Shown here piece by piece: positions 58,312 to 64,000 of a stretch of 64,000 nt of DNA. This DNA is from Phialocephala subalpina. Its lineage: Eukaryota > Ascomycota > Leotiomycetes > Helotiales > Mollisiaceae. Every line of letters begins with the position of its first letter. The first letter of the stretch is position 1. The stretch covers positions 2,217,025 through 2,281,024 of the forward strand of contig FJOG01000004.1 of NCBI GenBank assembly GCA_900073065.1, in the 5' to 3' direction. Below the pieces are notes generated by a model, which saw only the letters and a list, made by a program, of their open reading frames with translations, was not told where the DNA came from and searched no databases. The position numbers and the translations under genes are program-made.

Positions 58312-59400
58312 CGCTTGGATCCTAGATTTAGCGACCCAATCATAACCCCACTTCCCATATCTTCCCCAAACTCCCTTTCCCGATTTTGCACACCGGATTC
58401 CGGTCCGAAAAGCCTCACGGCCTCCAACTTTGAGCCTCTCTCTCACCGAAAACCACAACTGACGTGCTAGACGAGCCAATCACAACCCCCTATCCACACA
58501 GTCCCCAAAGTACATCTCATAATTTCACACACCAAAACTCTTCGTGGATTGGCCAGATCGTAGTCATCACTAGCGCGCGCTTATTTTCCGGCCTCCAACT
58601 TTGAGGCTTCTCTCATCTCACGGAGGACCAGTCGGCCACTGACACGCCTGATGAGCCAATCACGACTCTCCTATCCACGTCTTTCCCAAACTCCCTTCTT
58701 GAATTCCACACACCGAGAACCTTCGCGGATTGGTCAGCATGCAGCCAGCTCATCAACCACACCTCTTTTCCGGCCTCCAACTTTGATGCTCTCACCGAGG
58801 GTCACAGCTCTTGACATATTTGAAGAGCTAATCATAATCCCGCAATTTATACACTCCCCAAAGTCCTTTTGGGGATTTCGCACACTCCAAATCGTAGCGG
58901 ATTGGCTAGAAACTTGTCACATGTCCTTCCTAACTCACCTTCGCTTTGGCCTCCAACTTCCAGGCTCTTACCATAGCTACATTCATGCTAGACAAGCGAA
59001 TCACAACCACCCTTTCCACCCCTCCCTTAATATCCCTTTAAGGATTTCGCTCACTAGAAGTCTTTCCGGATTGGCTTTATTAAATCATGCCACAACCATC
59101 CGTTTTGTTTTTGGCCTCCAACTCTGAGGCTGCCTTCCTCACTCACCGAAGACCACAACCACTGGCACGCCTGACAAGCAAATAACAATACCTCTTTTCA
59201 CAACTTCCCCAACACCCATATGAGAAATTTCGCACACCCCAAGCATTCGCAGATTGGCCGCCTTTGACCCCGCAACTAAAGAGGTTTAGTTGCTTGGCCT
59301 CCAAGGCTATGTATCTCACGCCACATGTTGAAGCCTTTTTCCTCCATCTTTGAACATACATGGCTATGCCAGAAAGCATCAGGCAATCCCATCTCACTTT
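58312..59400. repeat. Divergent tandem repeat array, period about 165-183 bp
   Basis: The anchor GGCCTCCAA recurs at 58419, 58590, 58772, 58948, 59113 and 59296 (spacings 171, 182, 176, 165, 183). Each unit also has, in order, CTCACCGA, a GCCAATCACAACC-type block, CCCCAAA, ATTTCGCACACC and a GCGGATTGGCC-type block. A partial unit precedes the first anchor. Copies differ by many substitutions and small indels, so the array is old. The period is not a multiple of three and no ORF spans it. GCCAATC and GATTGGC are complementary, so each unit carries an inverted CCAAT pair about 70-80 bp apart. Confidence 0.88.
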
Positions 59401-60237
59401 GCGAGAACACGAAACAAATGCAGCATGATGCGTAGAAGGACAGAATACGAAGTTGAGGAGATGTCGAGATAGCCCAACGTACGATCGAGAAATAAAAGTA
59501 TTAACGAATAATACGGAGATACTAATCTCATAACCTCAGCACCACTGCTTGTTGATCATGATGTCCTCACTTGAGGTACCCACCAACTCCCGAGGCACTT
59601 ATGTGCGAAAGACATATTTACCGAACTTTACAGCATAAGAAGAATGATTCTGAGTTGTGATTGCATTCATTGACTATCATAACCCAGCCGTCCTAACGAC
59701 GACAATTGATGTGATTGATGCGAGATCTATCTCCTCAAGCCCAGTTGAAAATCTGTGACATGCCAAATCTCATCTGCCGGCAAACCCATCCCAGCCACCG
59801 GTAAAAAGCGCAAAGTAGAAGAAAGAGAAGAAAAAGTACAAAGTGTTCCATCCCCGGAGTCCACACCACCACCCCGTCGAGATTTCCCCTTCCCCTTTCC
59901 TTCCACTACTTTCTGTATTTGTATTGTATAATCATCAAAGTCGTATCTGTGCTCCGCTTCTGAAATGCCAACCACCCATTATCTTCATCCACTCGCGCTC
60001 TGCATCAGTGTCATGAAAAGCAAGGAGACATGAAAAATAGCGCATGGATGAGAAGATGTGGACAGAAAATAAAGGAAGAACGCCGTGCTAATATCACAAT
60101 GTGTTTTGTTGCTTTCGCATCACTCCGAATCCAGTCTGTGTCTGTTTCTGTCGGCTGATCAACGTCCACCAGTCCAGCCAGCTTCCGTTCTTTTCTCCGA
60201 AAACCGCCTCACGTATCAAGTCACACATAATATGCGC
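59401..60237. other. Intergenic region
   Basis: Probably the 3' untranslated region of the C2H2 gene and flanking DNA. No gene is supported. Confidence 0.4.
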
Positions 60238-62837
60238 TTAATGGGAGCGATAGCCGTATTGGCCTTCTGCGTCCCAATCCATATTTCCACTGTTCGTGGC
60301 TCCAACAACCGCTGCTGCCTGCTGGTTGAAGAAGTCGAGCAACTCTTGTCCGCTCAAATCGTTGAAGTTGATGTTTGAGGGAAGCTCGCCGAAGAGAGCA
60401 CTAGGAGCAGAGCTTTGAACTGTGCTGCCATTGGAGGATGTTGGAAAGAGTTGGAAGTCGTTGCCCATGCAGTTGTTTGGTGCGAAATCCTCACTGAAAC
60501 CTTCATCGACTTCACGGAGAGATGTCGGGGTGTAGAGCATGGTGTTTCCGTGACCAAGAGGAGAGATATGGGGAACGGGCTCAGCGCCGTATGTAACACC
60601 GGATGTCTCAAAATTCTGGAAGATCTCGTGGGAAGGCGTTGGCAGCTGAACATTGGCGTTGTAAAGATCTTCATTCTCAAAGAGGTTGAAGTCGGCGCCA
60701 GTGTTTGTGAAGGTGGAGAAGTTATCATTGAAGTGATCTTGGCCAGGCATGGTGTTTGTGACATACGGCGAGTGATCGGAGGCGGAACCAGGGTTGGAGA
60801 AGTCGGTCATTGGCGAGTAGTCAATGTGCAGCTGTTGTGGTGCAAACATGCCACCCATGTCTGGCTCGTTGTTGTATTCGGGGAAGTTCAGCTCACTCTG
60901 GTTGCCATAGTAGACAGAACCATCGTAGGCGGATGGCATGTCAATGTCATCTTCCTCGGGGGTGTGCATGGAGTTGCCATCGCTGGAAGGAGTGTGAATG
61001 TTGGTGGTTTGTGGAGTGGGCAGGCCTGTGGTGGTATTTGTGGCTGTTGCCTTGTCTCTGTTCTTGCCGTTGTTCTTTGATCGAACGTAGGTCCAGCCGT
61101 GAGCCTTCTCCATATGCTGTTTGCAGTTGGATTCACGCTTGGATTTGTATGGGCATGGCTTGTAGTGGCACTCGTACAGAGCTGGGGCCGAGGAGTGCTT
61201 ATCATTATGATGGCGGTCCATCTCCTTCTCGGTTGGCCAACCATACTCGTGATACTTGCAGGACTCAACTGGGCACTTCCATGGTCGCGAGTGGGTTTTC
61301 TCGTGCTTGGTGAGGTCACAGGGACGCTTGAACTCCTTATCACAGCCAGGCTCACGGCAACGCTTGGGAGCAAGCTCTGCTGCGGAAGCAGAACGCTTGC
61401 GGCGAGCCATAGATCTGAGGATGGACTCATCGTCCTCGGCTTCCTCGCTCATTGAGCGCTTGAACCGCATGGCTTCCTTGCTGTCTTCCTCGACATCGAC
61501 TTCCTTACCGGTGGCGATAGAGATGGCCTTGCCGTTCTTCTTGACTCGGACGAGCTCCGCGGGCTTCCCGTTCTTTGTTAGACCGCCGTGAAGCTTGATC
61601 TCATCAGTCCTGTATCAGACGTGGTTAGCAAACGTGGTTCTTTGAAAGATATAAAAAGAGTGATGTTGTGTGAGTCACGGTGCAGAACACCGGTGACCAA
61701 AAGCAGTAAGGAGGGGTAAAGGAAATGGATGACTTACGATTCAGGATCCATCTCGTCCAGTGTCTCTCCTTTGGCTTCCCTATCCTTTGCGGCTTGAATC
61801 TGTTGCGCGTATTGCTTGATCTGGTCGACAAGATCCACGAAGTATCCGTTAGTGTAAGGGCGATCGTGAGGTCGTGTCTGTTCGCGATCGTTCAAATATT
61901 CGACTGTTGCTTGAATGCACCGGATTGACGTGAGGCAAAAGTCGAGATACAAGGCGGCTGACTTGGTCCTCTCCTTCAAACGGGAAATCCAGTGAGCAAC
62001 ACCCCCAACAATATCATCTCGGATTTCACTCACCGGAGCCATAAAAATCAGAGTCTTCTCGAGGTCACGCAGACAGACTATCTCCTTCGCATGAATTCTT
62101 CGTGGGCAGTCTTTCACGATCGGGTGGAAGTCCTTCAAAGACGACTTCGCGAGAAGCGGCTTCAGGATATGCTCGGCGATGCGGTTAGTTGCACGAGCAC
62201 TGAGTCTGGGAAGACTCTCGATCGTTGATGAATGAGCAGCAGCCGACCTAGTTATAGCTGAAGCTGCGACATCAGAGACGCTAGTCGCTTGCGTCTCCGC
62301 AGCCTTCTTACCAGACATCGAGCCAATTGATGACCCCAGACCACTGTCTGAGTATCTGGATGGGCGACGGTTGTGTCGCGGACGTAGTGAGCGTCTGCCA
62401 ATTGAGGAGCTAGGCTCCTCGGACATTACACCGTCCATGATGGGACCGTATGATTTGGTTGTCGGCGTACCGACAGTGTGGTTGAGGAACCCTTGAGGGA
62501 CCGGATCCGCCTCGTCACGGAAGTTTTGTCTGGCAGTAGGAGAACGGTCCTCGATAGCAGAGAGGCCTCGGTCGATGTTACCAAGTGTTAATGCTACGCG
62601 GCGTTTATGGGCGTCGACGACATCCTCGAGGGTGGATTGAGAGCGACGAGGAAGTGCTGGGACTTTGAATTGATGTGGAAGCTCGCGCTCTGGGGTAGTG
62701 GGGTGGTGAAAGGTAGCTCCTTTGCGAAGGGACATGGTGGTATTAACGGGAGTGAGTCCTGACGCACTCGAGGAGGAGGTGGGAGTCAGAGCAGTCGATG
62801 TGGTCTTTGTAGTTCGGCGGGGATGGCTGAACGACAT
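60238..62837 (-). CDS. C2H2 zinc-finger transcription factor, 823 aa
   Basis: Two exons (62837-61738 and 61609-60238) with a 128-nt intron; the join gives DPES-TDEIKLHGGLTKNGKPAE. The N-terminal half (about 1-180) is Ser/Arg/Pro-rich and disordered, followed by a helical region (about 200-350: CLRDLEKTLIFMAPVSEI, GVAHWISRLKERTKSAAL) with no name that I recognise. A basic stretch RSMARRKRSASAAELAPKR precedes three fingers: classical C2H2 at about 451-473 (CREPGCDKEF...HEKTH), a second at 479-505 (CPVESC...H), and a third at 514-537 (CHYKPC...H). The C-terminus is Asn/Ser/Gly-rich and could be an activation domain. It is a sequence-specific nuclear regulator by family; the target and pathway are unknown. 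Confidence 0.88.
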
Positions 62838-64000
62838 GGTGAGTGGCCACTTGTTCAGGTCGAGTATGTTGGGAACTGCTCGAATACTGGGATATGATTA
62901 GCCTTGTGAATCCTTAATTCATGCAAGTGCTAAATGAGTCACCGCTCGATCGAGTCAAGAGTCGGCAAGTCCAATCTGTCACAATCGAGGAAGTCCTGAT
63001 TGGGATGAAGCTTTGAACTTTTGAACCCACGCCGATATATAGGGCTGATTCGTCAATGGATTCTCGTCGACTCAACTCGATTGACCGGTGGCAGCAGAGC
63101 ACGGGGAGATGCAAAGGGAACGGGGAGTGTACCAAGACTACTTCCCACAACTGTCTGCACAGCTTGCCGGCTGAGGCGACCTTCGAAGCAGGCGTCCAAG
63201 TCCGTCAACTCGATCAGTATGCCGTCGTGGATATGTATTCGTGGTTGACGACGAGTGTTCGCAGAGACTGAGGCTGAGAGAGAAGGTGTGATGGACAGCG
63301 ACGAGGACAGCGGGGATGGCGGAAGGTAAGGCTTGTTGCTGCCTGGAGGTGTTGACGAGTCGAGGAGTATATGATGAGAGGGGGGACCACAGTTGGAAAG
63401 AGTCCTGGAAGAGGGATGAAAAGGCGCGCGGGGGGGAATATTGGGCAACGCGTTTCTTGCTGCGTGGCCAGAAGATGGGCGTGATGAAATGGAAGGTCGA
63501 GGAAGGGGATCCGGTATGGGGAAGAGTGAGTGAGATGGAGGTTCGACCGAAGAAGCCTTACGGTTCGCCTCGCGTGCACTTTGCGAGGTTGCTGCCTGGT
63601 ACAGCGAACCACAGTACCAAAGATGTAGTTGCCGCCCTTGAGGTGCTTGGACCTTTTTGGTGGAGTTGCTTGGTAAAGTGGGCAGGCACGGTCCTCTCAT
63701 TGGGTGCAGCGCCAGATAGAGCTCCATTAAGTAAGCATTAAACGCTTCCAGTGGGGCGGAGTACTTTTCGATGTTTGCTTCAACCTCACGCTTCACTTCA
63801 GCGCAGCACTCTCTCTGCCCTTGATGGTGGCACGATGTACAGTACATGAGGGATTTTGGCGGATGATTCCGGATTGAATTCTATACCTGCTTCAACCAAC
63901 TTCCAGACCTCGAATCCCTCGTTTCTAGCCATGCAGCTGAAGCCAGAACAATTGTCCTTCATGCTCACGTGGGCGTATAGCCGACCGAAATAGATGTGTC
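62838..64000. other. Upstream region of the C2H2 gene
   Basis: Promoter and probable leader of the C2H2 gene, running to the window end. A 264-aa minus ORF (63847-63053) begins CTSCHHQGQRECCAEVKREV and is otherwise Ser/Pro-rich. It has no recognisable domain and an antisense ORF of comparable quality. I treat it as uncertain rather than as a gene. Confidence 0.4.

Noticed and set aside
58312..59400. CRISPR-like or protein-coding repeat
   Set aside because: The units are long, divergent and directly adjacent without unique spacers, and the period is not a multiple of three.
63053..63847. 264-aa minus-strand ORF upstream of the C2H2 gene
   Set aside because: No recognisable domain, Ser/Pro-rich low-complexity composition, and an overlapping ORF of similar quality on the other strand. 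More likely leader or promoter DNA.

Overview
The window is nuclear DNA of a filamentous ascomycete (Pezizomycotina). The evidence is short spliceosomal introns (mostly 42-130 nt, GT/AG with GTAAGT- or GTATGT-like donors), ascomycete-type housekeeping proteins, and families expanded in such fungi (HET domain, 2EXR/F-box-like, P450, Baeyer-Villiger monooxygenase). The gene mix suggests a Leotiomycetes-like genome, but that placement is inference. All exon joins given were worked out by hand from splice sites; for every spliced gene called intact the coding length came out as a whole number of codons.

Layout. Positions 1-18 kb are mostly conserved genes: TFIIF beta subunit (cut by the window edge), a five-finger CCCH protein divergent from it, a gene-free 5.6 kb, a bZIP factor with a hydrophobic segment, a Nif1-like Sel1-repeat protein, Noc4 and ATP synthase subunit 4. 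From 18 to 33 kb the window is accessory and decaying: broken and intact 2EXR genes, one intact BVMO, a solo LTR, and a HET-domain pseudogene split by an 855-bp hAT element with an exact 8-bp target duplication. From 33 to 46.5 kb there are intact genes again: an unknown 216-aa protein, a CYP52-like P450, a complete HET gene flanked by a direct repeat, a small unknown gene, an Ofd1/Tpa1 prolyl hydroxylase, a class V aminotransferase-fold enzyme and a membrane-anchored SDR. From 46.9 to 49.5 kb lies an unrecognised three-gene locus: two related small genes on the minus strand around a plus-strand gene that would end in a membrane helix but carries two in-frame stops. A second P450, a broken F-box-like gene, degraded sequence, an intact 2EXR gene and a divergent tandem repeat (period about 165-183 bp) follow up to 59.4 kb. 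The right end holds an 823-aa C2H2 zinc-finger protein.

How it fits together. Conserved genes (transcription, mRNA processing, ribosome assembly, respiration) alternate with blocks of allorecognition-type and orphan families that show nonsense codons, frameshifts, truncations and mobile elements. No secondary-metabolite backbone enzyme was seen, so the P450s and BVMO look like isolated oxidative genes. I saw no tRNA, rRNA or CRISPR array.
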